The notes under the pieces were generated by a model. It was not told the DNA's origin. It searched no databases and saw only the letters and a list, made by a program, of their open reading frames with translations. Made by a program: the position numbers and the translations under genes. 64,000 nt of DNA from NCBI RefSeq assembly GCF_013359735.1, contig NZ_JABFMX010000016.1, positions 1 to 64,000 on the forward strand. Reading direction: 5' to 3'. Below, one piece after another: positions 45,573 through 54,974 of the stretch (position 1 is its first letter; the number at the start of each line of letters is the position of its first letter). This DNA is from Arthrobacter sp. C9C5 (GTDB lineage: Bacteria > Actinomycetota > Actinomycetes > Actinomycetales > Micrococcaceae).

Positions 45573-47222
45573 TTAGCTTTCGGTGGAGGACGCTGGGCGG
45601 CCAGCAATTGAAGTGCCGGCCAGCGAGGAGACGAGCTGCTGCAACTGGCGGACGCCGGCGGCACGGTCCGTGAGGTGGAGCCGGAGCACGGGCCGGCCGT
45701 GTTCGCTGAGGACCTGCGCATCGCCGGCGGCCTGGGCGGAGATCAGCTCACCAAAGGTGAACGGACGTTCCGGGATGCCGAGGTCCGTCGCGGACGCCGC
45801 CGTAACCTGCAGGAACACCCCGATCGCCGGGCCGCCCTTGTGGAACTGCCCGGTGGAGTGCAGGAACCTCGGTCCCCAGCCGAAGGTGACGGGGCGGCCG
45901 CTGAGGGCGGCCAGTTCGTCCCGGATGCCCTCGAGCGGTGCGTAGTTGAGCCGGTCGAAGTAGGCCTGGACGCTGAGGTAGCCGTCCGTGCCGAGCTGGC
46001 CCAGCAGCGCGCTGACCGCTTCGGCCGCGGTGCCGGCGTCGCCCAGCCAGGCGCCGCCGCGGACCTCGATCGCGCCGTCGGTGAAGTTGGCCGGCGTCGG
46101 TTCGGGCTGCGCATCCAGCAGGCCGCGTGCTGCGACCTTGGCGGCCTCGACGTCGGGCTGGTCGAAGGGGTTGATGCCCAGCAGCCGTCCCGCGACGGCG
46201 GTGGCGAACTCCCAGGTCATCATCTGCGCAGCCAGGCCGCCGGCGATGGCCGACTCGTTGGCACCCAGTTCGACGTCGGCGTCGGCTGCCACCAGCCGGA
46301 TCACCAGCACGTCCGCGGCGCCGCCCGTGACCTCCGGCGCGTCCGGGCCGGCGACGACCGGCAGCACGCCGGTGCCGAGCTTGCCGGTGGACTCGGCGAT
46401 GAGCTGTTCGGCCCAGTCGGCGAACCCTACGATCCCGGAACCGTCCTCGGCGATCACGATCTTGTCGCGCAGCGGGTTGGTGCCGCCCAGCGCGGCGCCG
46501 AGGGCGAGGCCGATGTTCTCCTCGCTGTCGTCATTGAGGATCTCGGCGGTCTCTTCGGCTTCGTCCAGGAAGGCCTGGATGTCCACGCCGGCCAGCCCGC
46601 ACGGCACCAGCCCGAAGGCGGTCAGTGCCGAGTAGCGGCCGCCGACGTTGGGGTCGGCGTTGAAGACGGCGCGGTAGCCGGCTTCGCGCGAGGCCTTGTC
46701 CAGCGGGGATCCCGGGTCCGTGACGATGATGATCCGGCTCTTAGCGTCGAGCCCGGCCTCGGTGAAGGCGTGCTCGAAGACGCGGCGCTGCGAGTCGGTC
46801 TCCAGCGTGGAGCCGGACTTCGAGGAGACCACGATGGCGGTCTGCTCGAGCCGGTCTGCCAGGGCGGCGGCAACCTGCTCGGGGTCGGTGCTGTCCAGCA
46901 CCGTCAGCTCGACGCCGGCGGTTCCGGCGATGACCTCGGGGGCCAGCGAGGAACCGCCCATGCCGCACAGGACAATCCGGGTCACGCCCTCGGCGCGGAG
47001 CGCGTCGCGGAGGGCCAGGATGTCCGCCACGAGCGGCTGGGAGACGGTGGCGGCCTCCACCCAGCCGAGCCGGACCGCGGCCTCGGCTTCGGCGTCGGGA
47101 CCCCACAGGGTGGCGTCCTTGGCGAAGATCCGGGTGGCGACCCGGTCCTCCAGCAGGGCGGGCAGGTGCTGTTCGTGGGCCTGGCGGGCGGCGCCCGTGG
47201 CGTCGTAGCTGAGAGTGGTCAT
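45573..47222 (-). CDS. pgi: glucose-6-phosphate isomerase
   Basis: Interconverts glucose 6-phosphate and fructose 6-phosphate, 549 residues. Sugar-isomerase (SIS) fold motifs are visible: IVLCGMGGSSLAPEVI near residue 83 and VVSSKSGSTLETDSQRRVFE near 132, a phosphate-binding loop. VFNADPNVGGRYSALTAFGL near 190 carries the PGI signature GGRYSAL. It is a divergent actinobacterial form, and its location inside a tkt-tal-zwf cluster ties it to carbon cycling between glycolysis and the pentose phosphate pathway. It begins 7 nt after the tal stop. Confidence 0.93.
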   Translation of the reverse strand: MTTLSYDATGAARQAHEQHLPALLEDRVATRIFAKDATLWGPDAEAEAAVRLGWVEAATVSQPLVADILALRDALRAEGVTRIVLCGMGGSSLAPEVIAGTAGVELTVLDSTDPEQVAAALADRLEQTAIVVSSKSGSTLETDSQRRVFEHAFTEAGLDAKSRIIIVTDPGSPLDKASREAGYRAVFNADPNVGGRYSALTAFGLVPCGLAGVDIQAFLDEAEETAEILNDDSEENIGLALGAALGGTNPLRDKIVIAEDGSGIVGFADWAEQLIAESTGKLGTGVLPVVAGPDAPEVTGGAADVLVIRLVAADADVELGANESAIAGGLAAQMMTWEFATAVAGRLLGINPFDQPDVEAAKVAARGLLDAQPEPTPANFTDGAIEVRGGAWLGDAGTAAEAVSALLGQLGTDGYLSVQAYFDRLNYAPLEGIRDELAALSGRPVTFGWGPRFLHSTGQFHKGGPAIGVFLQVTAASATDLGIPERPFTFGELISAQAAGDAQVLSEHGRPVLRLHLTDRAAGVRQLQQLVSSLAGTSIAGRPASSTES

Positions 47223-47228
47223 GGGGGA

Positions 47229-48359
47229 CTATGCGTCCTTCCGTGCAGCGGCGAGGGCGACCTCGACGTCGGCCAGCAGTTCCTTCCAGCTTGCCACAAA
47301 CTTGTCGAGGCCTTCGGACTCGAGCAAGGCGACGACTTCGTTGTAGGAAATGCCGAGGGCGTCGAGGGCGTTGAGCGTCGCGTTCGCGTCGTCGTAGCCT
47401 CGGGTGACCGTGTCGCCGGTGATGGCGCCGTGGTCGTAGGTGGCGTCGAGGGTCTTTTCCGGCATGGTGTTGACCACGCCGGGGGCGACGAGTTCGGTCA
47501 CGTACAGGGTGTCCGGGTAGGCCGGATCCTTGACGCCGGTGGAGGCCCACAGCGGGCGCTGCGGACGGGCGCCGGCTTCGGCGAGGAGGGCCCAGCGCTC
47601 GGTGGAGAAGAGTTCCTCGTAGACCTGGTAGGCCAGGCGGGCGTTGGCGAGGCCGGCCTTGCCCTTGAGGGCCTTGGCTTCCTCCGTGCCGATCGCGTCG
47701 AGGCGCTTGTCGATTTCGGTGTCCACGCGGGAGACGAAGAACGACGCCACGGAGTGGATCTTGGACAGGTCGTGGCCGTTCTCCTTGGCCTGCTCAAGCC
47801 CGCTCTGGAACGCGTTGATCACGGCGCGGTAGCGCTCGAGCGAGAAGATCAGCGTCACGTTGACGCTGATGCCGCTTGCCAGGGTGGCGGTGATGGCCTC
47901 GAGGCCTTCAATCGTGGCGGGGATCTTGATCAGGACGTTGTCTTTGTTGACCTGGCCGTAGAGTTCCTTGGCTTCGGTGATGGTGCCGGCGGTGTCCCAG
48001 GCGAGGCGCGGGTCCACCTCGATCGAGACGCGGCCGTCGACGCCGTTCGTCGCGGCGGCCACGGGGGCGAACAGATCGCAGGCGTCGGCGACGTCGGTGG
48101 TGGTGATCGCGAAGACGGTCTCCTCGACGCTGGCACCGGCGGCTGCCATTTCCTTGATCTTGGCGTCGTAGTCAGTGCCCGCGGTGATGGCAGCGTGGAA
48201 GATGCTCGGGTTCGTGGTGACACCGACGACGTTCTTCTCTTCGATCAGCTTGCGCAGCGTGCCGGTGGCGAGGCGGCCGCGGGAGAGGTCATCGAGCCAG
48301 ATGGAAACGCCGGCGTCGGAAAGCTGCTGCGTGGGGGTAGCGGTGGGGGTGGTGTTCAT
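47229..48359 (-). CDS. tal: transaldolase
   Basis: Transfers a dihydroxyacetone unit between sugar phosphates in the non-oxidative pentose phosphate pathway, 376 residues. The Schiff-base Lys is in [16 protein letters not shown] near residue 142. Other family segments are [12 protein letters not shown] near the N-terminus, [26 protein letters not shown] (near 111) and [20 protein letters not shown] (near 268). It belongs to the longer class typical of actinobacteria. It lies between tkt (67-nt gap) and pgi. Confidence 0.97.
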   Translation of the reverse strand: MNTTPTATPTQQLSDAGVSIWLDDLSRGRLATGTLRKLIEEKNVVGVTTNPSIFHAAITAGTDYDAKIKEMAAAGASVEETVFAITTTDVADACDLFAPVAAATNGVDGRVSIEVDPRLAWDTAGTITEAKELYGQVNKDNVLIKIPATIEGLEAITATLASGISVNVTLIFSLERYRAVINAFQSGLEQAKENGHDLSKIHSVASFFVSRVDTEIDKRLDAIGTEEAKALKGKAGLANARLAYQVYEELFSTERWALLAEAGARPQRPLWASTGVKDPAYPDTLYVTELVAPGVVNTMPEKTLDATYDHGAITGDTVTRGYDDANATLNALDALGISYNEVVALLESEGLDKFVASWKELLADVEVALAAARKDA

Positions 48360-48426
48360 GTGTAACTCCTGAAGTCTGGGGCCGCCGCCGTGGTGGAGCG
48401 GCGGCCCGGAAAGCGTGAAGTTGGGG

Positions 48427-50553
48427 TCAGGCCGTGAGGCCGGCGAGGGATTCCTTGGCGGCGGCGGTCACGGCCTCGGCGGTGATGCCGAATTCCTGGA
48501 ACAGGCGCTTGTAGTCGGCCGACGCGCCGAAGTGCTCGAGGCTGATGGAGCGGCCGGCGTCGCCGACGAACTCCTTCCAGCCCAGGGCGAGCCCGGCTTC
48601 GACGGAGACGCGTGCCTTGACGTTGGCGGGGAGCACTGCCTCGCGGTAAGCGGCGTCCTGCTTGTTGAACCATTCCACGCACGGCATGGAGACCACCCGG
48701 GTGGGGATGCCTTCGGCCTGCAGGGCCTCGCGGGCGGCCACGGCGAGCTGGACCTCGGAGCCGGTGCCGATCAGGATGACCTGCGCCTCGGTGCTCTGGC
48801 CGTTGGCGGACGCTTCGGCCAGTACGTAGCCGCCCTTGGCGACGCCGGCGGTCGAGGCGAACGTGTCGGCCTCGGCGTCGCCGGTCCCGCGGGCATAGGT
48901 GGGGATGTTCTGCCGGGTCAGCACGATGCCGGCCGGGTTCTCATGGTTCTCGAGCATGACCTTCCAGGCCGCGGCGACCTCGTTCGCGTCGCCGGGGCGC
49001 ACGACGTCCAGGCCCGGGATGGCCCGGAGCGAGGCGAGCTGCTCCACCGGCTGGTGGGTCGGGCCGTCCTCGCCGAGGCCGATCGAGTCGTGCGTCCAGA
49101 CATACAGGGACGGGACGCCCATCAGGGCGCCGAGCCGGATCGCCGGGCGCTGGTAGTCCGAGAAGATCAGGAACGTGCCGGAGAACGCCCGGGTCGCCCC
49201 GTGCAGGCTGATCCCGTTCACGATCGACGCGGCGGCGTGTTCGCGGATGCCGAAGTGCAGCACCCGGCCGTAGGGGTTGCCCTTCCATGCCTCGGTCTGC
49301 CGGGAGGCGGGGATGAACGAGGGCGAGCCCTCGATCGTGGTGTTGTTGGACTCGGCGAGGTCCGCGGAACCGCCCCACAGCTCGGGCAGGACCGGGCCGA
49401 TCGCGTTCAGGACCTTGCCGGACGCGGCACGGGTGGAGACGTCCTTGCCGGCTTCGAAGACCGGCAGGGCGGCATCGAGTTCGGCCGGAAGCTTGCGGGC
49501 TTCGACGCGCTCCAGCAGGGCGGCCGCCTCGGGGTTGCCGGACTGCCAGGCCTCGAAGGACGCCTGCCACTCGGTCCGGGCCGCGGCGCCGCGGGCCTGC
49601 GCCTCGCGGGTGTGGGCCAGGACCTCGTCGTCGACCTGGAAGCTGCGCTCCGGGTCGAAGCCGAGGACCTTCTTCAGGCCCGCGACTTCCTCGGCGCCCA
49701 GCGCCGAGCCGTGGATCTTGCCGGTGTTCTGCTTCTTCGGCGCCGGCCACCCGATGATGGTGCGCAGCGAGATGATGGAGGGTTTGCCCGTCTCGGCCTT
49801 CGCGGCGAGCAGGGCGGCGTGCAGCTCGGCCACGTCCTCCTTGTACTCTCCGGTCCGGGTCCAGTCGACCCGCTGGGTGTGCCAGCCGTAGGCCTCGTAC
49901 CGGGCCAGGACGTCCTCGGTGAACGCGACGTCGGTGTCGTCCTCGATGCTGATGTGGTTCTCGTCATAGATCACCACGAGGTTGCCCAGCTCCTGGTGGC
50001 CGGCGAGCGAGGAGGCCTCGGACGTGACGCCTTCCTGCAGGTCGCCGTCGGAGGCGATCACCCAGATGGTGTGGTCGAACGGGCTGGTGCCAACGGCTGC
50101 GTCGGCGTCGAACAGCCCGCGCATCCGGCGCTGGGAGTAGGCGAAGCCGACGGCGGATGCCAGGCCCTGGCCGAGCGGGCCGGTGGTGATTTCCACGCCC
50201 GCCGTGTGCTTGTACTCCGGGTGGCCCGGGGTCAGCGAACCCCAGGTCCGCAGCGCCTCGAGGTCCTTCAGCTCCAGGCCGTAGCCGGAGAGGAAGAGCT
50301 GGATGTAGAGCGTCAGGGACGTGTGGCCGGGGGACAGGACGAACCGGTCACGTCCCAGCCAGTCCGGGTTCGCCGGGTCGTGGCGCATCAACTTCTGGAA
50401 GAGCAGGTAGGCGGCCGGTGCCAGGCTCATGGCCGTGCCGGGGTGGCCGTTCCCGACCTTCTCCACCGCATCCGCCGCGAGTACCCGGACGGTGTCCACG
50501 GCACGCTGGTCCAGATGAGTCCATGACAGTTCTTGCTCTTCCAAATGTGGCAC
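48427..50553 (-). CDS. tkt: transketolase
   Basis: A thiamine-diphosphate enzyme that moves two-carbon units between sugar phosphates, 708 residues. The ThDP motif spans [20 protein letters not shown] and [15 protein letters not shown] near residues 150-180. [13 protein letters not shown] near the N-terminus, [20 protein letters not shown], and [20 protein letters not shown] in the Pyr domain are conserved. I chose GTG 50553 ([11 protein letters not shown]); the frame stays open to 50682, but the extra residues are Pro/Glu-rich and unlike the family. It is the first gene of the operon tkt-tal-pgi-zwf-opcA-pgl and diverges from ctaB. Confidence 0.96.
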   Translation of the reverse strand: MPHLEEQELSWTHLDQRAVDTVRVLAADAVEKVGNGHPGTAMSLAPAAYLLFQKLMRHDPANPDWLGRDRFVLSPGHTSLTLYIQLFLSGYGLELKDLEALRTWGSLTPGHPEYKHTAGVEITTGPLGQGLASAVGFAYSQRRMRGLFDADAAVGTSPFDHTIWVIASDGDLQEGVTSEASSLAGHQELGNLVVIYDENHISIEDDTDVAFTEDVLARYEAYGWHTQRVDWTRTGEYKEDVAELHAALLAAKAETGKPSIISLRTIIGWPAPKKQNTGKIHGSALGAEEVAGLKKVLGFDPERSFQVDDEVLAHTREAQARGAAARTEWQASFEAWQSGNPEAAALLERVEARKLPAELDAALPVFEAGKDVSTRAASGKVLNAIGPVLPELWGGSADLAESNNTTIEGSPSFIPASRQTEAWKGNPYGRVLHFGIREHAAASIVNGISLHGATRAFSGTFLIFSDYQRPAIRLGALMGVPSLYVWTHDSIGLGEDGPTHQPVEQLASLRAIPGLDVVRPGDANEVAAAWKVMLENHENPAGIVLTRQNIPTYARGTGDAEADTFASTAGVAKGGYVLAEASANGQSTEAQVILIGTGSEVQLAVAAREALQAEGIPTRVVSMPCVEWFNKQDAAYREAVLPANVKARVSVEAGLALGWKEFVGDAGRSISLEHFGASADYKRLFQEFGITAEAVTAAAKESLAGLTA

Positions 50554-50940
50554 GTAAACCGGGCCCCTCTCTGTGCTGACGGCCGGCGGTACGGGTTTTC
50601 CCTCTGGGGAGCTTTCCCGCTGAGGGCTTTCCGCCGGGGCACAGTTCGGTGCCCGCTGCGGTTCGTACCAGCCGTTCACCATCGAAACGTTGATCTATCA
50701 TTCAGTCGCATGCGCAGAGGCAGGGAGCGCCGTTGGGGGCAGCCGCCCGTGCGTGCTGATCTGTCAGACAGCTTAGCCCCATTCCACCTGCCGGGCAGCG
50801 TACATCTCACGAATTGGACCGGTTTTCGGCTTATATGAATCACCGCGCGCCGCCGCGGCGGTGAGGCTGCGTTAACCTGGCGGAATTCCGGCGGGTTTCC
50901 GAAGGGCCCGGACGCCGGTGCCGCCACGGTATGATGGTGC
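50554..50940. other. divergent control region between tkt and ctaB
   Basis: These 387 bases hold no convincing gene. They contain the tkt leader (GAGAGGGG close to its GTG) and a perfect 10-bp palindrome CGGAATTCCG at 50881-50890. The -10 box TATGAT (50930-50935) belongs to the plus-strand transcript leading to ctaB. Confidence 0.5.
50930..50935 (+). promoter_or_regulatory. putative -10 box (TATGAT) of the ctaB transcript
   Basis: TATGAT is close to the TATAAT consensus. A GTG begins 5 nt later, opening a 41-codon frame that runs into ctaB. No clear -35 element is visible. Confidence 0.5.
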
Positions 50941-51066
50941 GTGGCTACCAACGGGGGCGAGGACATGCCTGTGCGCTGCGCGTGGACCCCCTCCGAACGC
51001 AGTGCGCCGGATCTAGGACGTACTGCGACGACCAGCCGGACTGACCAGCCAGACAGAACAGAGTGA
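50941..51066 (+). CDS. putative leaderless small ORF upstream of ctaB
   Basis: An open frame of 41 codons starts with GTG 5 nt after TATGAT. It ends with a TGA that overlaps the ctaB GTG in a GTGA junction. The peptide would begin [19 protein letters not shown] and is polar, without a membrane segment. ctaB has no ribosome-binding site of its own at this GTG, so translation may depend on ribosomes finishing this frame. It is not known whether the peptide itself matters. If it is not translated, the region is simply a leader. Confidence 0.4.
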   Translation: MATNGGEDMPVRCAWTPSERSAPDLGRTATTSRTDQPDRTE

Positions 51067-52025
51067 CTGCCACCGTGAGCACAACAGATACGCCGCTTAA
51101 CGCCTCCCCGGCCCCAGGTCGAATCGGCTTCGGCCGCAAAGCCAAGGCCTACCTGGCGCTCACGAAACCCCGGGTGATCGAACTCCTGCTGGTCAGCACC
51201 CTGCCCACCATGATTTACGCCGAGCGCGGCTTCCCGTCCCTGGGCCTGATCCTGGCGACACTCGTGGGCGGCGCCTTCGCCGCCGGCAGCGCGGGCTCCT
51301 TCAACTGCTACATCGACCGGGACATCGACAAGCTGATGCACCGGACGGAGAACCGGCCCCTGGTCACCGGCGAGGTCACGCCCCGGGAAGCGCTCGTGTT
51401 TTCCTGGCTCCTCGGCGCCGCCGCAATCGCGATCCTCTGGTTCGGCGCCAACCCGCTCTCGGCCTGGCTCGGCCTCGGCGCCATCGTGTTCTACGTCGTG
51501 ATCTACACCATGATCCTCAAGCGCCGCACCGCGCAGAACATCGTCTGGGGCGGCGCCGCGGGCTGCTTCCCGGTGCTGATCGCCTGGGCCGCCGTGACCA
51601 ACACGGTGGAATGGCCCGCCGTCGTGCTCTTCATGGTGATCTTCCTCTGGACCCCGCCGCACTACTGGCCGCTGTCCATGCGCTACGGCGAGGACTACCG
51701 CAACGCCAACGTGCCGATGCTCGGCGCCATCGCCGGCGCCAAGGTCGTGTCCGTGCAGGTCGTGCTCTACGCGTGGGCCATGGTGGCCTGCTCGCTGCTG
51801 CTGATCCCGGTCGGCGGGGCCGGCTGGGTCTACACCGTTACCGCCGTCGCCGCGGGCGCCTGGTTCCTGTACGAGTCGCACGCCCTCTACAACCGGGCCC
51901 AGGGCGGCGACGTGTCCAACAAGGGCGCCATGAAGGTCTTCCACGGCTCGATCAGCTACCTCACCCTGCTCTTCATCGCACTGGCCGTCGACCCGTTCAT
52001 CGGGTCCGCCATCGTCGGCGGCTAA
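51063..52025 (+). CDS. ctaB: protoheme IX farnesyltransferase (heme o synthase)
   Basis: An integral membrane prenyltransferase that adds a farnesyl group to heme b, making heme o for cytochrome oxidase, 320 residues. Segments match UbiA-family motifs: [25 protein letters not shown] sequence near residues 80-100 (here the NxxxD and DxxD metal sites) and [20 protein letters not shown] (near 155). About nine membrane segments are visible. The start GTG 51063 overlaps the small upstream ORF; GTG 51075 is a possible alternative. A strong bidirectional terminator separates it from the convergent ctaA. Confidence 0.95.
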   Translation: MTATVSTTDTPLNASPAPGRIGFGRKAKAYLALTKPRVIELLLVSTLPTMIYAERGFPSLGLILATLVGGAFAAGSAGSFNCYIDRDIDKLMHRTENRPLVTGEVTPREALVFSWLLGAAAIAILWFGANPLSAWLGLGAIVFYVVIYTMILKRRTAQNIVWGGAAGCFPVLIAWAAVTNTVEWPAVVLFMVIFLWTPPHYWPLSMRYGEDYRNANVPMLGAIAGAKVVSVQVVLYAWAMVACSLLLIPVGGAGWVYTVTAVAAGAWFLYESHALYNRAQGGDVSNKGAMKVFHGSISYLTLLFIALAVDPFIGSAIVGG

Positions 52026-52066
52026 GCAGGCAGCCACGGGCATCCCGCCCTGACACGCCACAAACA

Positions 52067-52104
52067 CAAAGAACCCCGGTCCAAACGGACTGGGGTTCTT
52101 TGTC
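52067..52104. terminator. bidirectional terminator between ctaB and ctaA
   Basis: A 16-bp stem (52067-52082 with 52087-52102, one G-U pair; arms begin CAAAGAACCCC) with loop AAAC. It ends in CTTTG, and in the matching U-rich end on the opposite strand. Confidence 0.8.
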
Positions 52105-52162
52105 TCTGGAGGCGCGGGGGCCGGCGCGCGGCCGGGCTACTTGACCCGGCTTCCTGGCCGCG

Positions 52163-53107
52163 CTACTTCAGCGGGCTGCTGCGCGCGATGTCCGCGGCGT
52201 TGGTGGACGCGCTCATCAGCAGGGCCGCGCCGAGCATGTGCGCGGCCACGAGCAGGGCCGGGATGCCGTTGTAGTACTGCGTGAAGCCAATAACAGCCTG
52301 CAGCACGGTGACGCCCAGGAGCAGGAACACGGCCGTGCGGAACGGGCCGGTGATGCGGCCCCGGACCACCAGAAACACGCCGAACAGGGCCCCCGCGGTG
52401 ACGAGGTAGGCGGGGACGGCGTGGATGTGCGAGAACAGGTCCCAGTCCAGGTTGTTGCGCGGCGCGTTCGCGTCGCCGGCGTGCGGGCCCGCGCCGGTCA
52501 CCACGACGCCGAGGCACACGGCCACGGCTGAGATCAGGGCGACGGCGGTCAGCACGGGACGTGCGGCGCCTGGCAGTGCGGGGAGCTGGCTGGTGCGGAA
52601 CTTGCCGGTCCTGCCGTAGGCCCGGTTGACCAGCAGGGTGGCGAGGACCACGAGGGCCATCGAGACCAGGAAGTGCAGGCCCACCACCCACGGATTCAGC
52701 TGGGTGAGGACGGTGATGCCGCCGATGACGGCCTGGGCCGGGATGCTGGCCAGCAGGCCGAGGGCCAGCAGGAAAAGATCCCGGCGTTCCTTGCGCAGGT
52801 TCCACAGGTACACCAGCATCATCACCGCGACGGCGGCCAGCGCGAACGTCAGGAGCCGGTTGCCGAACTCGATGATGCCGTGGATGCCCATCTCCGGGGT
52901 GTTCACGAGCGAGCTGTCGGTGCAGCGCGGCCAGGTGGGGCAGCCCAGGCCGGAAGCGGTGAGGCGGACGGCGCCGCCGGTCACCACCAGCACGGTCTGG
53001 CCGATCAGGGACAGCACGGCCAGCCGGCGGACCGTCTTATCGACGGTGACGGGCAGCCGGGAGGAAATCCGGGAGATGATCCGGGAAGGGCGGGACGCCG
53101 TACTCAC
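52163..53107 (-). CDS. ctaA: heme a synthase (COX15/CtaA)
   Basis: A membrane enzyme oxidising the heme o methyl group to the formyl of heme a, 314 residues, about eight membrane segments. Heme-ligand His residues can be placed in HGIIEFGNRLLTF, VVGLHFLVSMALV, FSHIHAVPAYLV and LVAAHMLGAALL. The extracellular Cys pair lies in ASGLGCPTWPRCTDSS near residue 50. I chose GTG 53107 (VSTASRPSRI), just past the stop of the ABC permease gene (7-nt gap). The product feeds cytochrome aa3 oxidase together with ctaB on the other strand. Confidence 0.93.
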   Translation of the reverse strand: MSTASRPSRIISRISSRLPVTVDKTVRRLAVLSLIGQTVLVVTGGAVRLTASGLGCPTWPRCTDSSLVNTPEMGIHGIIEFGNRLLTFALAAVAVMMLVYLWNLRKERRDLFLLALGLLASIPAQAVIGGITVLTQLNPWVVGLHFLVSMALVVLATLLVNRAYGRTGKFRTSQLPALPGAARPVLTAVALISAVAVCLGVVVTGAGPHAGDANAPRNNLDWDLFSHIHAVPAYLVTAGALFGVFLVVRGRITGPFRTAVFLLLGVTVLQAVIGFTQYYNGIPALLVAAHMLGAALLMSASTNAADIARSSPLK

Positions 53108-53114
53108 AGTTTTC

Positions 53115-53894
53115 TCAATTCCACTTGAACCAACGGGTTGCTGCCGCGCCGGCAATGGCCGTCCAGAGCAGCAGGACAAAGACGGCGGCAAGATTGACGC
53201 TGCCGTGCAGGAAAGCATCCCGCAGCGCCTGGCCCAGCGCGCCGGAGGGAAGGAAGTGCACAATCGCCTGGGCGAGTGCGGGGAGGCGCTCGGCCGGGAT
53301 GACGATCCCGCCGAGGGCGCCCAGCAGGATCCACAGGAGGTTGGTGATCGCCAGCGTGGCCTCCGGCCGGACCGTGCCGGCCACGAGCAAGCCCAGGGCG
53401 GTGAAGGCCGCGGCGCCGAGGACCAGCAGCAGGAAGCCCGGGAGCAGCCCCGGCACCGACGGCCGCCAGCCCAGGGGCAGGGCGACCGCGGAGACCACCA
53501 GCACCTGCAGCAGCAACACCGCCAGCACCGCCAGGACCTTGCCCAGGATCAGCCCGGCGCGGCCCAGCGGGGTGGTGGACAGGAAGCGCAGCACCCCGTA
53601 GCGGCGGTCGAAGCCCGTGGCGATGCCCTGGCCGGTGAAGGCCGTGGACATGGCGCACAGGGCGAGGATGCCCGGCACGGCGATGTTGACCCGGCTGGAA
53701 CCAAGGCCGTCCAGCAGTGGAGTGACGGTCAGGCCCACGAGGGCAAGCAACGGCAGGATGATCGCCAGGATCAGCTGTTCGCCGTTACGGATCATGGTGA
53801 CCGTCTCATACTTGCCCTGCAGCAGGATGCGGCGCAGCAGGGGAGCGGGGCCGCTGCCCAGCGGGGTGCCGGCGGTGGCGGGGACGGAGCTCAT
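53115..53894 (-). CDS. ABC-2 type transporter permease
   Basis: A 259-residue membrane protein with about six hydrophobic segments, typical of ABC-2 permeases that pair with a separate ATPase. The pattern FDRRYGVLRFLSTTPLGRAGLILGK in the cytoplasmic loop (split by the membrane edge) is characteristic. Its ATG overlaps the stop of the ATPase gene (ATGA), so the two form one transporter. The same pair lies beside ctaA and sufR in other actinobacteria, including mycobacteria (the Rv1456c-Rv1458c region). Substrate unknown; a link to heme or oxidase assembly is only contextual. Confidence 0.9.
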   Translation of the reverse strand: MSSVPATAGTPLGSGPAPLLRRILLQGKYETVTMIRNGEQLILAIILPLLALVGLTVTPLLDGLGSSRVNIAVPGILALCAMSTAFTGQGIATGFDRRYGVLRFLSTTPLGRAGLILGKVLAVLAVLLLQVLVVSAVALPLGWRPSVPGLLPGFLLLVLGAAAFTALGLLVAGTVRPEATLAITNLLWILLGALGGIVIPAERLPALAQAIVHFLPSGALGQALRDAFLHGSVNLAAVFVLLLWTAIAGAAATRWFKWN

Positions 53895-54856
53895 CGGATC
53901 TCCCTTCCGGAGATGTCGAGGAAGACGTCCTCGAGGCTGCGGGCGGCCAGGCTCATGGAGGCGGGCATGATGCCACGGTCCGCCCACCAGGCCGTGACGG
54001 CGGCGAGGTCGGCGGGAGTCAGCGCACCGGTGGCGCTGTAGCTGCCGGCGCGCGTCTCGCGGATTTCGACGTCGGCCGGCAGGACGCCGGCCAGGTCCAG
54101 TCCGGGCTCCGCTTCGAAATGCAGCGTCCGGATGTGCTGTGCGCCCGCGGCCGCCAGTTCGTGCCGCAGCAACTGGGCTACGGTGCCTTCGGCGACGTTC
54201 CGGCCGGCGTCGATGATGTAGACGTAGTCGGCCAGGCGCTGGGCGTCGTCCATGAGGTGGGTCGTGAGGATGATGGCCATGCCGCGGTCCCGCAGTTCGG
54301 CGATCAGCTCGAAGACCAACTGGCGGGACTGCGGGTCCAGGCCGGCGCTGGGCTCGTCGAGGAAAAGCACCTCGGGGCGGCCAACCAGGGCTGCGGCAAG
54401 GGCGAGCCGCTGCTTTTGGCCGCCGGAGAGGCGCCGCACGGAGGTCCGGCTGAAAGCGTCGATGCCCAGGCGCGCGACGAGTTCGTCCACCGGCCACGGG
54501 TCCTGGTACATGCCGGCGATATGCCTGAGCAGGGGGATCGGTCGGGCCGACGGCGGCAGGCCGCCGTCCTGGAGCATCACGCCTACGCGGGCGCGCAGCG
54601 CCGCCCCTGCCGTGTCCGGATCCTGGCCGAGCAGGATGATGCTGCCGCCGGTCCGTTTCTGCAGTCCCTGGGCGCATTCGATGGTGGTGGTCTTACCCGC
54701 CCCGTTGGCGCCAAGCAGGGCGGTCACCTGGCCGCGCTCGGCAACAAGGGACACGCCGCTGACCACCCGCAGCATTTTGCCGTCAAGGCTGGGCAGCGGA
54801 CCAACATCCTTGATGAGCCCGCTGATTGTCAGGGCGGGGGATTCGGGAGATCGCAC
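53891..54856 (-). CDS. ABC transporter ATP-binding protein
   Basis: The 321-residue ATPase partner of the ABC-2 permease. Walker A is LLGANGAGKTTTIECAQG near residue 48, the Q-loop is VMLQDGGLPPSARP, the signature is RRLSGGQKQRLALAAAL near 141 and Walker B is VLFLDEPSAGLDPQSR. A C-terminal domain of about 90 residues follows (DLAGVLPADVEIRETRAGSY). I chose GTG 54856, since TAGAAT lies exactly 6 nt upstream; a TTG one codon earlier is also in frame. It diverges from sufR. Confidence 0.92.
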   Translation of the reverse strand: MRSPESPALTISGLIKDVGPLPSLDGKMLRVVSGVSLVAERGQVTALLGANGAGKTTTIECAQGLQKRTGGSIILLGQDPDTAGAALRARVGVMLQDGGLPPSARPIPLLRHIAGMYQDPWPVDELVARLGIDAFSRTSVRRLSGGQKQRLALAAALVGRPEVLFLDEPSAGLDPQSRQLVFELIAELRDRGMAIILTTHLMDDAQRLADYVYIIDAGRNVAEGTVAQLLRHELAAAGAQHIRTLHFEAEPGLDLAGVLPADVEIRETRAGSYSATGALTPADLAAVTAWWADRGIMPASMSLAARSLEDVFLDISGREIR

Positions 54857-54862
54857 CAAAGC

Positions 54863-54868
54863 ATTCTA
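54863..54868 (-). promoter_or_regulatory. putative -10 box (TAGAAT) for the ABC-ctaA transcript
   Basis: On the minus strand TAGAAT lies 6 nt before the GTG at 54856, the same arrangement as at uvrC. Confidence 0.5.
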
Positions 54869-54939
54869 CGCGATGTAGTAGGCGCGGCCCCGATCCGAAG
54901 CAGGCGCCAGGAAAGCCATGCCTTACTGGATCGGGGGAG

Positions 54940-54945
54940 TAAATT
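54940..54945 (+). promoter_or_regulatory. putative -10 box (TAAATT) of the suf operon
   Basis: TAAATT lies 5 nt before an ATG that opens a 7-codon frame running into sufR. The AT-rich patch stands out from its surroundings. As in other bacteria, SufR may bind near here. Confidence 0.45.
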
Positions 54946-54950
54946 ACGAC

Positions 54951-54974
54951 ATGATTGTGTTGTGTATTCCATGA
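54951..54974 (+). CDS. putative leaderless mini-ORF before sufR
   Basis: ATG-ATT-GTG-TTG-TGT-ATT-CCA-TGA encodes MIVLCIP. It starts 5 nt after TAAATT, and its stop overlaps the sufR ATG in an ATGA junction. sufR lacks a good ribosome site. The peptide contains one Cys codon. A role in coupling, or in sensing cysteine supply, is speculative. Confidence 0.3.
   Translation: MIVLCIP

Noticed and set aside
50554..50682. Longer transketolase start at 50682
   Set aside because: The extra 43 residues are Pro/Glu-rich and not expected in transketolases. GTG 50553 has a plausible ribosome site.
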